From assembly GCA_964420125.1 (NCBI GenBank), contig CAYQQQ010000021.1, positions 1-64,000 on the forward strand: a stretch of DNA of 64,000 nucleotides. The letters are read 5' to 3'. Both the position numbers and the translations under genes were made by a program. The stretch comes from CAYQQQ01 sp964420125. GTDB lineage: Bacteria > Actinomycetota > Acidimicrobiia > Acidimicrobiales > Microtrichaceae. A model generated the notes under the pieces. That model did not search any database. It was given only the letters and a program-made list of their open reading frames with translations, and was not told the origin of the DNA. The stretch's first letter is position 1. The number at the start of each line of letters is the position of its first letter. Shown here one piece after another: positions 16,728-25,181 of this stretch.

Positions 16728-17656
16728 CCCTTCCCTCCGAGGCCGGAGCCGGGCCGCTCCTCGCGCAGCAGGTGCTCCAGCTCGTCGAGGGTGGCGTTGG
16801 CATCGGCCACCACGGCCAGGTCCGCCAGGGCCATCATCGGGCAGTGGGCCTCGGTGTTCACCGAGATCACGTGGTCCGGCTGGCCGAGGCCCGAGGTGTG
16901 CTGGACGGCACCGGAGATCCCGAAGGCCACGTAGAGGCGGGGGTCGACCACCACGCCGGTGGTGCCGATCTGGCGGCTGTGGGGCAGCCACCCCTTGTCG
17001 GTGACCACCCGGGTCGTCCCCACCGACGCCTCGATCGCAGCTGCCACCCGGGCGAGCTGGTCGAAGCGCGCCTCGCCGTCGAGGCCGTTGCCGCCGGACA
17101 GGATGCGGGGCGCTTCGGCGAGATCGATGGTGGCGACGTCGGGCGGGAGCACCTCGCGCACGTCGGCGTCACGCGCGGCTGCGGACAACTCGAGCTGGAT
17201 CGGCTGGCCCTCGACGGGTTCGAGCTCGACGCTCTCCACGCCGCGCATGCCCGGCTGGAGGGTGATCACCGCGTGGCCGGGCAGCGGGTGCTCGGCCATC
17301 ACCGTGCCTCCGAAGCCGACGGTGGTGACGCGCTGAGGGCGGACCTCCACCGCCCCGGCGTAGAGCGGCCACTCCAGCTCCGCAGCGATCCGGGGGGCGA
17401 GGTCGCGGCCGTCGGGGCTGGCGGGAAGGACCACCAGCGCCTCGTCGACCAGCAGCGGTGCCAGTGCCCTCGACCATGCTCCCGGCGCGAAGCCCGGCGT
17501 GTCCCAGGTGCGCACCTCGGTGGCGATCCCCGCCAGCGCCCCGGCGGCGTCGGCGGCTCCTTCGCCCACGAGCAGGGCGCGACCACCCGCCTCGGCGACG
17601 GCCTCCGCTCCGCCGGCGGGCAGGGCTGCAGCGCGCACGGGGACCACGGCGACCAT
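16724..17656 (-). CDS. Mycofactocin-associated electron transfer flavoprotein, alpha subunit
   Basis: A 310-residue ETF-alpha homologue. The N-terminal domain is diverged, but the C-terminal FAD domain is clear: SRQIGTTGVVVDPRLYVAFG followed by ISGAVQHTSG, and HVISVNTEAHCPMMALADLAVVAD near the end. First gene of etfA-fixC-fixX-etfB-mftE; all junctions but one are 4-bp overlaps. A TAGCGT box (17665-17670, minus strand) sits 8 bases before the ATG. Whether the FAD here is bifurcating cannot be decided by eye. Confidence 0.82.
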   Translation of the reverse strand: MVAVVPVRAAALPAGGAEAVAEAGGRALLVGEGAADAAGALAGIATEVRTWDTPGFAPGAWSRALAPLLVDEALVVLPASPDGRDLAPRIAAELEWPLYAGAVEVRPQRVTTVGFGGTVMAEHPLPGHAVITLQPGMRGVESVELEPVEGQPIQLELSAAARDADVREVLPPDVATIDLAEAPRILSGGNGLDGEARFDQLARVAAAIEASVGTTRVVTDKGWLPHSRQIGTTGVVVDPRLYVAFGISGAVQHTSGLGQPDHVISVNTEAHCPMMALADLAVVADANATLDELEHLLREERPGSGLGGKG

Positions 17657-17770
17657 GGCGGCTCACGCTACCGCTGCGTCTCACGGTCGCCCCAGTCGGG
17701 AACGACCCCCGGCAGTCCGTCCCGGGCCACGTTCGACGGCGGCCGCCCCGCTCGACCGTAGACTCGGGCG
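17657..17770. promoter_or_regulatory. Divergent promoter region between etfA and the mycofactocin SDR
   Basis: The 113-bp gap carries a minus-strand TAGCGT box (17665-17670) 8 bases from the etfA ATG and a plus-strand TAGACT box (17759-17764) exactly 6 bases from the SDR ATG. Both suggest near-leaderless transcripts. Shared regulation is likely, but I see no clear palindromic operator. Confidence 0.5.
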
Positions 17771-18547
17771 ATGGAGCGACGCACGGCGCTGGTGACCGGT
17801 GCAGCGCGCGGCATCGGCGCCGCCACCGCCCGGCGCCTGGCTGCCGACGGCTACCGGGTGTGGTGCCTCGACGTGTGCCAGGACGACCCGCGCCTGGCCT
17901 ATCCGATGGCCGGCTTCGACGACCTGGCGGCGGTGGTGGAGGAGTGCGGACCCGACGCCGAGGGCATCGTCGCCGACGTGACCGATCGCGACGGCCTGCT
18001 CGGCGTGTGCGGAGAGCTGGGCGCCCTCGACGCCGTGGTGTGCGCCGCGGGGGCGGTGTGGGGCGGCCGGCCGATGTGGGAGGTCCCCGAGCCGGCCTGG
18101 CGGGCGATGGTCGAGCTCAACCTCGACGGGGTGTTCCACACGGCGGTGGCCACCGTGCCGTCGCTGCTGGCCCGCCGGGAGCCCCGCCACGGCCGGTTCG
18201 TGGCGGTCGCCTCCGCCGCCGGCGCACGGGGCCTGCCGGCGATGGGCGCCTACTCGGCGGCCAAGCACGCGGTGGTGGGGCTGGTGCGCTCGCTGGCAGC
18301 CGACCTGGCCGACACCGGGGTCACGGCCAACGCCGTCGCCCCCGGATCCACCGACACCGCGGCGTTGGAGGCGTCCGCCGCCGTGTACGACCTCGAGGTG
18401 CCGGGGGAGTTCGCCGTGCACCACACGATCGGTCGTCTGCTGTCCGCCGAGGAGATCGCCGAGGCGGTGGTCTGGTTGTGCTCGCCCTCCTCCTCGGCGG
18501 TGACCGGCTCGGTGCTGGCCGCCGACGGCGGGATGACCGCCGTCTGA
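17771..18547 (+). CDS. Mycofactocin-coupled SDR family oxidoreductase
   Basis: A 258-residue short-chain dehydrogenase. The NAD-binding motif is TGAARGIGAATARRLA (about 9-24), the NAG equivalent is CAAG, and the catalytic Ser and Y-x3-K lie at VASAAG and YSAAKHA (about 155-170). Mycofactocin-dependent SDRs hold NADH permanently and hand electrons to mycofactocin. This member lies directly before mftF (1-base gap) and opposite the etf-mftE operon, which is the basis for the coupled label; I did not see a subfamily-specific signature that would prove it. Confidence 0.8.
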   Translation: MERRTALVTGAARGIGAATARRLAADGYRVWCLDVCQDDPRLAYPMAGFDDLAAVVEECGPDAEGIVADVTDRDGLLGVCGELGALDAVVCAAGAVWGGRPMWEVPEPAWRAMVELNLDGVFHTAVATVPSLLARREPRHGRFVAVASAAGARGLPAMGAYSAAKHAVVGLVRSLAADLADTGVTANAVAPGSTDTAALEASAAVYDLEVPGEFAVHHTIGRLLSAEEIAEAVVWLCSPSSSAVTGSVLAADGGMTAV

Positions 18548-18548
18548 G

Positions 18549-20000
18549 ATGGCTCGGCTGGAGTCCGGCCCGGCGGGGGATCGGCCGGCGGTGCCCGTCG
18601 TGGCCGACGACTCGCTGCGGCGGGTGGCCAGAGGCCTGTGGATCGGGGGATCACCGCTGCGGCTGCTCCGCCTCACCGCTCGTGGGGAGGCGGTCGCCAC
18701 GGAGCTGGTCCGCCGTCGAGTGGCCGGCCCGGATCCCGGGGCCCCCGGTGAGCGGCCCGTGCCACCACCGGGCGGGGTCGTGGCCACCACGCCAGCCGAG
18801 GGCCGCCTGTTCGAGCGGCTGATCGCCGCCGGTGCCGCCCACCCCGTGCCCGAGGTCGGTGCCGCGCCGTCCCTCGAGGAGGTGTCGGTCGTGGTCCCGG
18901 TGCGCGACGACCCCGAAGGGCTGCGCCGCCTGATGGAGCGAGTGCCTCCCGAGGTCCGGGAGGTGCTGGTGGTCGACGACGGCTCCGCCCCGCGTGCGGC
19001 GGAGCTCATCGAGCGCTGCACCGCCGGGCACGGTGCCCGACTGCTGCGCCACCCGGAGCCACGAGGTCCCGGCGCGGCGCGCAACACCGGTGCCGCAGCG
19101 GCCGAGGGCTCCTTCCTGGCCTTCCTCGACGCCGACGTCGACCCGGGCGGTGGCTGGCTCGCTGCGCTGCTGGCCCACTTCGCCCGGCCCCGGGTGGCGA
19201 TGGCGGCACCCCGGGTTCGCTCCGAGGTGGGACCCGGGTTGCTGGCCGCCTACGAGGCGCGCCGGTCCCCCCTCGACCTGGGCCCGGCGAGTGCCAGGGT
19301 GGCGGCGGGGACGAAGGTCTCCTACGTGCCGTCGGCCGCGCTCGTGGCGTCGCGGCAGGTCCTGGACCAGCTGGGAGCCTTCGATGCGGAGCTGCGCCAC
19401 GGTGAGGACGTGGACCTCGTGTGGCGGGCGGTGGCGCTGGGCCACGAGGTCCGCTACGAGCCGTCCGCCGTCGTGTTGCACCGACCCCGACCGAGCTGGC
19501 GGTCGTGGTTCCGCCAGCGTCTCGGCTACGGGAGCTCTGCCGCCCCGCTCGATCTGCGCCACCCCGGCGAGGTGGCGCCGGCGGTGATGTCGCCCTGGAG
19601 CCTGGCGCTGTGGGCCATGGTGGTCGCGGGCCATCGCGTCGGGGCGGTCGCCGTCGGCGGGTTCACCCTGATGGCGCTGCAGCGGAGGCTCCCCGAGGTC
19701 CCGCGGGGGGAGGTGGTCCGACTGGTCGCCCTCGGCCACCTGGGTGCGGGCCGACAGCTGGCTCGCGCCGTGGTGCGCGCCTGGTGGCCGCTGGCGGTGC
19801 CGGCGTCCCTGGTGTCCCGGCGGGTGCGCCGTGGCGTGGCCGCCGCCGTGGTGGTGCACCTGGCCACCACATCCGGGCCGTGGTGGTGCCGCGCGGTCGC
19901 GGTGGTCGACGACCTGGCCTACGGCGCCGGCCTGTGGCGCGGCGCGTGGCGGTGCCGCGACCCACGGGTGCTCCTGCCCCGGTTGCGGGGTTGGCCCTGA
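18549..20000 (+). CDS. mftF: Mycofactocin biosynthesis glycosyltransferase MftF
   Basis: A 483-residue family 2 glycosyltransferase that adds the oligoglucose chain to premycofactocin. The N-terminal 90 residues (RGLWIGGSPLRLLRLTARGE) match the leader domain peculiar to MftF. The GT-A domain follows with VSVVVPVRDDPEGL, EVLVVDDGSAPR, FLAFLDADVDP (DxD) and GAFDAELRHGEDVDLVWRA. The C-terminal 150 residues are hydrophobic and Arg-rich, with likely membrane-associated helices. It is one base after the SDR stop, so co-transcribed. mftA-D are not in the window, so the biosynthetic genes are split. Confidence 0.88.
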   Translation: MARLESGPAGDRPAVPVVADDSLRRVARGLWIGGSPLRLLRLTARGEAVATELVRRRVAGPDPGAPGERPVPPPGGVVATTPAEGRLFERLIAAGAAHPVPEVGAAPSLEEVSVVVPVRDDPEGLRRLMERVPPEVREVLVVDDGSAPRAAELIERCTAGHGARLLRHPEPRGPGAARNTGAAAAEGSFLAFLDADVDPGGGWLAALLAHFARPRVAMAAPRVRSEVGPGLLAAYEARRSPLDLGPASARVAAGTKVSYVPSAALVASRQVLDQLGAFDAELRHGEDVDLVWRAVALGHEVRYEPSAVVLHRPRPSWRSWFRQRLGYGSSAAPLDLRHPGEVAPAVMSPWSLALWAMVVAGHRVGAVAVGGFTLMALQRRLPEVPRGEVVRLVALGHLGAGRQLARAVVRAWWPLAVPASLVSRRVRRGVAAAVVVHLATTSGPWWCRAVAVVDDLAYGAGLWRGAWRCRDPRVLLPRLRGWP

Positions 20001-20077
20001 GCTCGATGCGGCGGCCCTCAAGGCGACCCCGCGGTCGTGCCGATGAGTGGTGCGATCGGGCAACGGCGGGGGTCGAC

Positions 20078-21073
20078 GTGGACGGAAGGTGTCGCAACGG
20101 GTTCGTGCTGGTGGGAATCCTGGCCGTGCTGGCCGTCTCCTGTTCGGCAGCGCCCCGCCCGGCACCGGGGGGTCCGCCGGGTGGGGCGCCTGGAGCGGGT
20201 TCGGGAGGACCCCTCGTCGGCGCCTGCCCGGTGTTCCCCGCGGACTCGATCTGGCACGCGGACGTCCGCAACCTGCCGGTGCACTCTGCTTCGGCGGCGT
20301 GGCGGTCGTCGATCGGTGACGGCGCCGGCCTGCACCCCGACTTCGGCTCCGGCACCTGGAACGGCGCGCCCATCGGCATCCCCTACACCACCGTGGGTGC
20401 CGGCCAGGCGAAGGTGCCCGTGGAGTTCGGCTACGCGGACGAGTCCGACCCGGGACCGTATCCCTTCCCTTCCGACGCACCGGTGGAGGGCGGTTCCGAC
20501 CACCACGTGATCGTGGTCGACACCTCCACCTGCCGGCTCTACGAGACGTGGGACTCCCGGCTCCGTGCGGATGGGTCGTGGTACGCAGGATCGGGTGCGA
20601 CCTGGGACCTCCGCTCCCACACCCTCCGTCCGGCGGCGTGGACCTCCGCAGATGCCGCCGGACTGGCGATCCTGCCCGGGCTGGTCCGCTACGAGGAGGT
20701 GGCTGCCGGCGACATCGACCACATGGTCCGCTTCACCGCCCCGCGCACGCAGCGGTCGTACATGTGGCCCGCCCGCCACTTCGCGTCCAGCTCCACCGAC
20801 GCGAACCTGCCCCCGATGGGTGCGGTGTTCCGGCTGCGGGCGGACGTCGACATCTCCTGGATGGCGCCCCAGGCCCGCGTGGTCGCCCAGGCGCTCAAGG
20901 ACCACGGCATGATCCTGGCCGACAACGGGTCTGCGTGGTACCTCTCCGGCACGCCCGACCAGCGGTGGGACGACGACGGTCTGCGCGACCTGCGTCAGCT
21001 GCACGGGTCGGACTTCGACGCGGTCGACACCTCCTCGCTGCAGGTGTCGCCCGACAGCGGGCAGCGACGGTGA
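20078..21073 (+). CDS. Secreted lipoprotein of uncharacterised family
   Basis: A 331-residue protein with a lipoprotein signal (RCRNGFVLVGILAVLAVSC; lipobox LAVS-C at about residue 20), a Pro/Gly-rich linker, and a large extracytoplasmic domain. Motifs in that domain include CPVFPADSIWHADVRNLPVH, DHHVIVVDTSTCRLYETWD, GLAILPGLVRYEEV, WPARHFASSS and ADNGSAWYLSG. I recall similar secreted proteins in soil bacteria but no known function. The GTG at 20078 places a short n-region before the signal; an ATG at 20006 would add 24 residues that spoil it. Confidence 0.72.
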   Translation: MDGRCRNGFVLVGILAVLAVSCSAAPRPAPGGPPGGAPGAGSGGPLVGACPVFPADSIWHADVRNLPVHSASAAWRSSIGDGAGLHPDFGSGTWNGAPIGIPYTTVGAGQAKVPVEFGYADESDPGPYPFPSDAPVEGGSDHHVIVVDTSTCRLYETWDSRLRADGSWYAGSGATWDLRSHTLRPAAWTSADAAGLAILPGLVRYEEVAAGDIDHMVRFTAPRTQRSYMWPARHFASSSTDANLPPMGAVFRLRADVDISWMAPQARVVAQALKDHGMILADNGSAWYLSGTPDQRWDDDGLRDLRQLHGSDFDAVDTSSLQVSPDSGQRR

Positions 21074-21147
21074 GTGGACGATCGGTCCGCGTCGCACCCG
21101 GCCGGCGCCTGCCCGCCGCGTGGCACCCGCGAGGTGCGCGCGACTCC

Positions 21148-21153
21148 TAGGAT
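21148..21153 (+). promoter_or_regulatory. Candidate -10 box for the GYF-domain gene
   Basis: TAGGAT at 21148-21153 is a good TANNNT box. Transcription from about 21160 would leave a leader near 88 bases that ends in GGAGG at about 21237-21241 before the ATG at 21248. Confidence 0.35.
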
Positions 21154-21247
21154 CGTCGCCGGTGGGGCCCCGGGGGCCGCTGCGCCCCGGTGCCCGATCG
21201 GCGGCCCGAGGTCCCGAACCCCAACCCTGCGCCTGCGGAGGAACGCG

Positions 21248-22141
21248 ATGCCCGAACCACAGCAACCCGTGCACTGGCTGGACGCCAACGGCAACCAGGT
21301 GGGCCCGGAGCCCTTCGAGACCGTTCGCCAGCGCGTCCAGGCCGGGCAGATCCCCGCCGCCACGCCCGTCTGGTGGGAAGGCGCCGCCGAGTGGACGCCC
21401 TTCGAGTCCGTGGCCGGGGGCGTCCCCGCCACGGGTGCCCCGGCAGGCGGCGCGGTCGCCACGACCGCCTCCGAGGCCCTGATGAGCGGCATGACGGACC
21501 AGCAGCTCGACGACGAGTTCATCGGGCTCATCGCCCGGAGCTGGGAGATGTACAAGGAGACCGAGCTCGCCACCTCCATCGACGAGGCGATGCTCGGCGG
21601 CATCATCACCGCCCTGGTGGACTGCGGGTTCGTCCTCATCGACCTGGAGACCGCCGGTGCGTGGGCGGCGATGGTGGCCGCCGGAGGCACCGGCACCACG
21701 ACGACGGCCACCGGTGGGGTGGACGTCGGCTCGACTGCGACCGCCGCTCACCACCAGCTCCGCTTCGAGGAGCCCGAGACCCATGCCCGGGTGACCGTGG
21801 CGGTGGAGCACCTCACGCCCGACGTCGCCTCGGCCAAGATGATCGGCCACCGGGCATCGGCGATCCTCGGCTACGGCGAGCGGGTGCCGAACTTCTCCCA
21901 GGTGGGCCAGGCGCTGCGCCAGGAGGTCCAGAGCACCTTCGTGGTCTCCCCGGAGCCGGGCACGGTCACCTTCGATGCCGACCTCTCCTCGGGCTACGTC
22001 TACGCCCAGGTCGACCTCCTCCTGGAGCTCGACCGCTACGTCGCCGAGGACCTGGCGGTCGACCACGACCTGCTGCGCCGCCACCTGGCGTCGGTCGTCT
22101 ACACGATGAAGACCTTCGTCCGCACCCGCTTCGGCGGCTGA
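21248..22141 (+). CDS. GYF_2 (DUF4339) domain protein, function unknown
   Basis: A 297-residue protein. Residues 8-55 form a GYF_2/DUF4339 domain (HWLDANGNQVGPEPF ... VWWEGAAEWTPF), a fold that binds proline-rich peptides in other systems. A Gly/Ala linker leads to about 220 residues I do not recognise, with a small Thr/Gly patch (TGTTTTATGG) and a C-terminal helical end. No signal peptide or membrane segment. A strong ribosome site (GGAGG) fixes the start. It runs 27 bases ahead of the next gene, with which it probably forms an operon. Confidence 0.7.
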   Translation: MPEPQQPVHWLDANGNQVGPEPFETVRQRVQAGQIPAATPVWWEGAAEWTPFESVAGGVPATGAPAGGAVATTASEALMSGMTDQQLDDEFIGLIARSWEMYKETELATSIDEAMLGGIITALVDCGFVLIDLETAGAWAAMVAAGGTGTTTTATGGVDVGSTATAAHHQLRFEEPETHARVTVAVEHLTPDVASAKMIGHRASAILGYGERVPNFSQVGQALRQEVQSTFVVSPEPGTVTFDADLSSGYVYAQVDLLLELDRYVAEDLAVDHDLLRRHLASVVYTMKTFVRTRFGG

Positions 22142-22168
22142 GCCGAGCTCGGTAGAGAGGAGCACGCC

Positions 22169-22702
22169 ATGGGCCTGTTCAACGCCATGACCAACTACGC
22201 GCACCGCTCCGAGCTGCGCGAGTCCAAGGACGAGATCATCTGCGGGGAGATCATCCGGGGCCTCTCGCACCGGGGCTGGCGGTGCCACCGCATCGTCGCC
22301 CACTCCGATCGCCAGCAGATGGGCTTCAAGATGCCCGGCGACCCGGTGCTGTCGGCGATCTACCTGGTGATCGACCGCAAGAGCGGCTCGGGGGCCATCA
22401 GCCAGTCCCTCGGCTCGCGCACGGTGGTGGGCTTCGTCGCCGAGATGCGCCACAAGGTGTCCGATCCCGACGACCTGGCCACGATGTGGCGCACCGACCT
22501 GGCCAACCTGTTCAAGCTGCCCGTGGCCGGAGAGGTGCGGATCAACCACCAGCTCAACACGGTCAACGCCCGGACCTACCACATGGTCGACCTGGACCAG
22601 TACGTGCAGGCCACCTCGGTCAACGCCGGCCCGCTGGTGGAGTGGATCGTCGCCCAGGTCGACGCGCTCCGTGAGCAGCTGCGGCCGCTGAAGAAGGGCT
22701 GA
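22169..22702 (+). CDS. Hypothetical cytoplasmic protein
   Basis: A 177-residue soluble protein of unknown family. It begins MGLFNAMTNYAHRSELRESK and has a mixed alpha/beta pattern with alternating hydrophobic strands (SAIYLVIDRK, TVVGFVAEMR) and a long helical C-terminus ending in LRPLKKG. Its ribosome site (GAGAGGAG) is good. It follows the GYF-domain protein closely, so the two may act together, and both share a length of uncharacterised C-terminal helix. Confidence 0.65.
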   Translation: MGLFNAMTNYAHRSELRESKDEIICGEIIRGLSHRGWRCHRIVAHSDRQQMGFKMPGDPVLSAIYLVIDRKSGSGAISQSLGSRTVVGFVAEMRHKVSDPDDLATMWRTDLANLFKLPVAGEVRINHQLNTVNARTYHMVDLDQYVQATSVNAGPLVEWIVAQVDALREQLRPLKKG

Positions 22703-22855
22703 GCGCCGCGAGCTGCCCGCACGGGGAACCCCGACGCGGTCTGGCGGTGATGCGTCGGCGTCCGGGGCATGCAGGTTGATCTGAAGGCGACCGGTGCAGC
22801 GCATCGGGCCCGCGCCTGGCACGGGGCGCCCGTGCGGCAGGGTCGGTGGAGGTCC

Positions 22856-23050
22856 TCAGTCCTGCACGGTGATGGCGTACTCCGGGCAGTTCTCCGCCGC
22901 CAGGCGGGCCTTCTCCTCCAGCTCGGCCGGCACGTCGCCGTCGATGCGCACCAGCGCGTAGCCCTCGTCGTCGACGTCGAAGACCTCCGGGGCCAGCAGG
23001 TAGCAGCGGTTGTGGCCCTGGCAGGCCTCGCGGTTGAGCGTGATCTTCAT
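22856..23050 (-). CDS. Small ferredoxin, CxxHxxC...CP type
   Basis: A 64-residue single-cluster ferredoxin. Ligands are Cys10, His13 in the place of the second cysteine, Cys16 and Cys55-Pro56. Such CxxHxxC(n)CP proteins are common actinobacterial ferredoxins that serve cytochrome P450s or other monooxygenases and carry a [3Fe-4S] or unusual [4Fe-4S] cluster. The start is the ATG at 23050, giving MKITLN. It is divergent from the alkyl sulfatase. No P450 gene is in the window. Confidence 0.85.
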   Translation of the reverse strand: MKITLNREACQGHNRCYLLAPEVFDVDDEGYALVRIDGDVPAELEEKARLAAENCPEYAITVQD

Positions 23051-23156
23051 CCTCGGCCCTCCGGTGGGTTGACGCGGCACGAGTCTGCCAGCTCCCGGTC
23101 GGCGCCGGCGGCCCACGCGGCCGTTCAGGGGGTCGCCCGGGTGCTAGCCAGGGGGG

Positions 23157-25073
23157 ATGACCGAGGACGCCACCGCCCCCAAGGACGCCACCGAGCAGAC
23201 GCGCCGGATCCACGACGCCTTCCGCTCCAGCACACCGATGGACTGGGACGACACCGCCGACTGGCGCGACGCCCGCCGAGGGCTGGTGGCCGCAGCGGGC
23301 GAGCTGCGGGTGGACGGGCCTCACGGCACCCCCGCCTGGGATCTCGGGCCCTACGGCTTCCTCGACGACGAGCAGGCTCCCTCCACGGTCAACCCCAGCC
23401 TGTGGCGTCAGGCCCGGCTCAACATGGAGGCCGGCCTCTTCACCGTCGCCGACGGCATCCACCAGCTGAGGGGGTTCGATCTCTCCGAGATCACCCTGGT
23501 GGAGGGCGAGGAGGGCTTCATCGTCATCGACCCGCTCATCTCGGTGGAGACGGCGGCGGCCGCGATGGCCTTCGCTCGGGAGCACCTGGGCGACCGGCCC
23601 GTCACCGCGGTGATCTACACCCACTCCCACATCGACCACTTCGGGGGTGTGAAGGGCGTGACCACTGCCGAGGACGTCGCTGCCGGGAGGTGCCGGGTGA
23701 TCGCACCGGTGGGCATGGTGGAGGCCGCCGTGAGCGAGAACGTGTTCGCCGGCACCGCCATGAGCCGCCGAGCCCAGTTCATGTACGGCGCCATGCTGGC
23801 ACGGGGCCCGAGAGGACAGGTCGACGCCGGTCTCGGCAAGACCAACTCGCTGGGCACCGTGTCGCTGATCCCGCCCACCGACAGCATCACCGAGACCGGC
23901 CAGACCCTGGTGGTGGATGGCGTCGAGATCGAGTTCCAGCTCACCCCGGGCACCGAGGCGCCGGCCGAGATGAACTTCCTGTTCCCCGGCCGCCGGGTGC
24001 TGTGCATGGCCGAGAACTGCAGCCACAACCTCCACAACCTCTACACGCCACGCGGGGCCCAGGTGCGCGACGCCCTCGCCTGGGCTCGCTACCTCGACGA
24101 GGCGATCGTGCGCTTCGAGGGAGCGCTCGACATGGTGATCACCAGCCACCACTGGCCGGTGTGGGGGGCCGAGGCGTCGATGGCCTACCTGGGGGTCCAG
24201 CGCGACCTGTACAAGTACCTCCACGACCAGACCCTCCGACACGCCAACGCCGGTCTGACCATGGTGGAGGTCGCCGAGCGGGTGCAGCTGCCGGACTCGC
24301 TGGCCCGCCACTGGTGCAACCGCCCCTACTACGGCACGGTCAACCACAACGTGAAGGCGGTCTACCAGCGCTACCTCGGCTGGTTCTCCGGCAATCCCGC
24401 CGAGCTCCACCCGCTCCCCCCGGAGCCGGCGGCCTCCCGTTACGTGGAGTACATGGGCGGCGCGGCTGCGGTGCTGGAGCGGGCCCGGGCGGACTTCGAG
24501 GCCGGGGAGTACCGATGGGTGGCCGAGGTGCTCAACCGGGTGGTGTTCGCCGATCCCGACGACACCGACCCGGCCACCGCCGAGGCCAGGGAGCTGCTGG
24601 CCGACACCCTGGAGCAGCTCGGCTACCAGGCCGAGTCCGCCGTGTGGCGGAACTTCTACCTCGTGGGAGCCCACGAGCTGCGCCACGGGCGCCCCCAGGG
24701 CCTCGGGGGTGCCGAGTCGAGCGCCCTGGATCTGGTCATGTCCATGGAGGTGTCGATGCTGCTGGACGCCTTCGCGCTCCGGCTCCGTGCCGAGGACTGC
24801 GAGGGGCAGCGCCTGGCGCTGAACCTGGAGCTCACCGACATCGGCGAGCGCCACGTCGTCTGGGTGGAGAACTCGGTGCTGCACCACCGCGGCGACACGG
24901 CGTTCGACGATGCCGACGCCACACTGCGCCTGACGAAGGTGGAGCTGTTGATGGCGGCAGCCGGCCTCGGCGTCTCGTCGTCGATCGAGGTGGACGGCGA
25001 CGCCGGCGCCCTGGAGCGTCTGGCCGGCTGGATGGACCGCTTCGACGCCAACTTCGCGATCGTCACGCCCTGA
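23157..25073 (+). CDS. Alkyl sulfatase, SdsA1-like metallo-beta-lactamase fold
   Basis: A 638-residue binuclear-zinc alkylsulfatase. Domains in order: metallo-beta-lactamase catalytic domain with THSHIDHFGGVKG (about 160-172), further ligands in MAENCSHNLHNLYTPRG and TSHHWPVWG; a helical dimerisation domain; and a C-terminal SCP2-like lipid-binding domain (last 120 residues). It would cleave sulfate from alkyl sulfates such as dodecyl sulfate. Most SdsA1 proteins are exported, but no convincing signal peptide is visible here, so a cytosolic location or a wrongly placed N-terminus should be considered. Confidence 0.85.
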   Translation: MTEDATAPKDATEQTRRIHDAFRSSTPMDWDDTADWRDARRGLVAAAGELRVDGPHGTPAWDLGPYGFLDDEQAPSTVNPSLWRQARLNMEAGLFTVADGIHQLRGFDLSEITLVEGEEGFIVIDPLISVETAAAAMAFAREHLGDRPVTAVIYTHSHIDHFGGVKGVTTAEDVAAGRCRVIAPVGMVEAAVSENVFAGTAMSRRAQFMYGAMLARGPRGQVDAGLGKTNSLGTVSLIPPTDSITETGQTLVVDGVEIEFQLTPGTEAPAEMNFLFPGRRVLCMAENCSHNLHNLYTPRGAQVRDALAWARYLDEAIVRFEGALDMVITSHHWPVWGAEASMAYLGVQRDLYKYLHDQTLRHANAGLTMVEVAERVQLPDSLARHWCNRPYYGTVNHNVKAVYQRYLGWFSGNPAELHPLPPEPAASRYVEYMGGAAAVLERARADFEAGEYRWVAEVLNRVVFADPDDTDPATAEARELLADTLEQLGYQAESAVWRNFYLVGAHELRHGRPQGLGGAESSALDLVMSMEVSMLLDAFALRLRAEDCEGQRLALNLELTDIGERHVVWVENSVLHHRGDTAFDDADATLRLTKVELLMAAAGLGVSSSIEVDGDAGALERLAGWMDRFDANFAIVTP

Positions 25074-25181
25074 TCGCAGCTCGACCGGCAGGGGACCGCA
25101 CATCGAGGCAACTGGCACGTGTGAGACCACGCCGACGTGGCTGACAGCTGCCAGATGGGAGGGTTCGCGGCAGCCCCGACC

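Noticed and set aside
13412..20000. A hidden mftA peptide gene near mftE/mftF
   Set aside because: I looked on both strands in the gaps for an end like GMCGVY and found none. By-eye search is limited, so absence is not proven.
22773..22789. AGGTTGATCTGAAGGCG as a fourth copy of the 77-nt repeat
   Set aside because: Only 17 bases match, with a one-base insertion, and the left half is absent. Too short to call.
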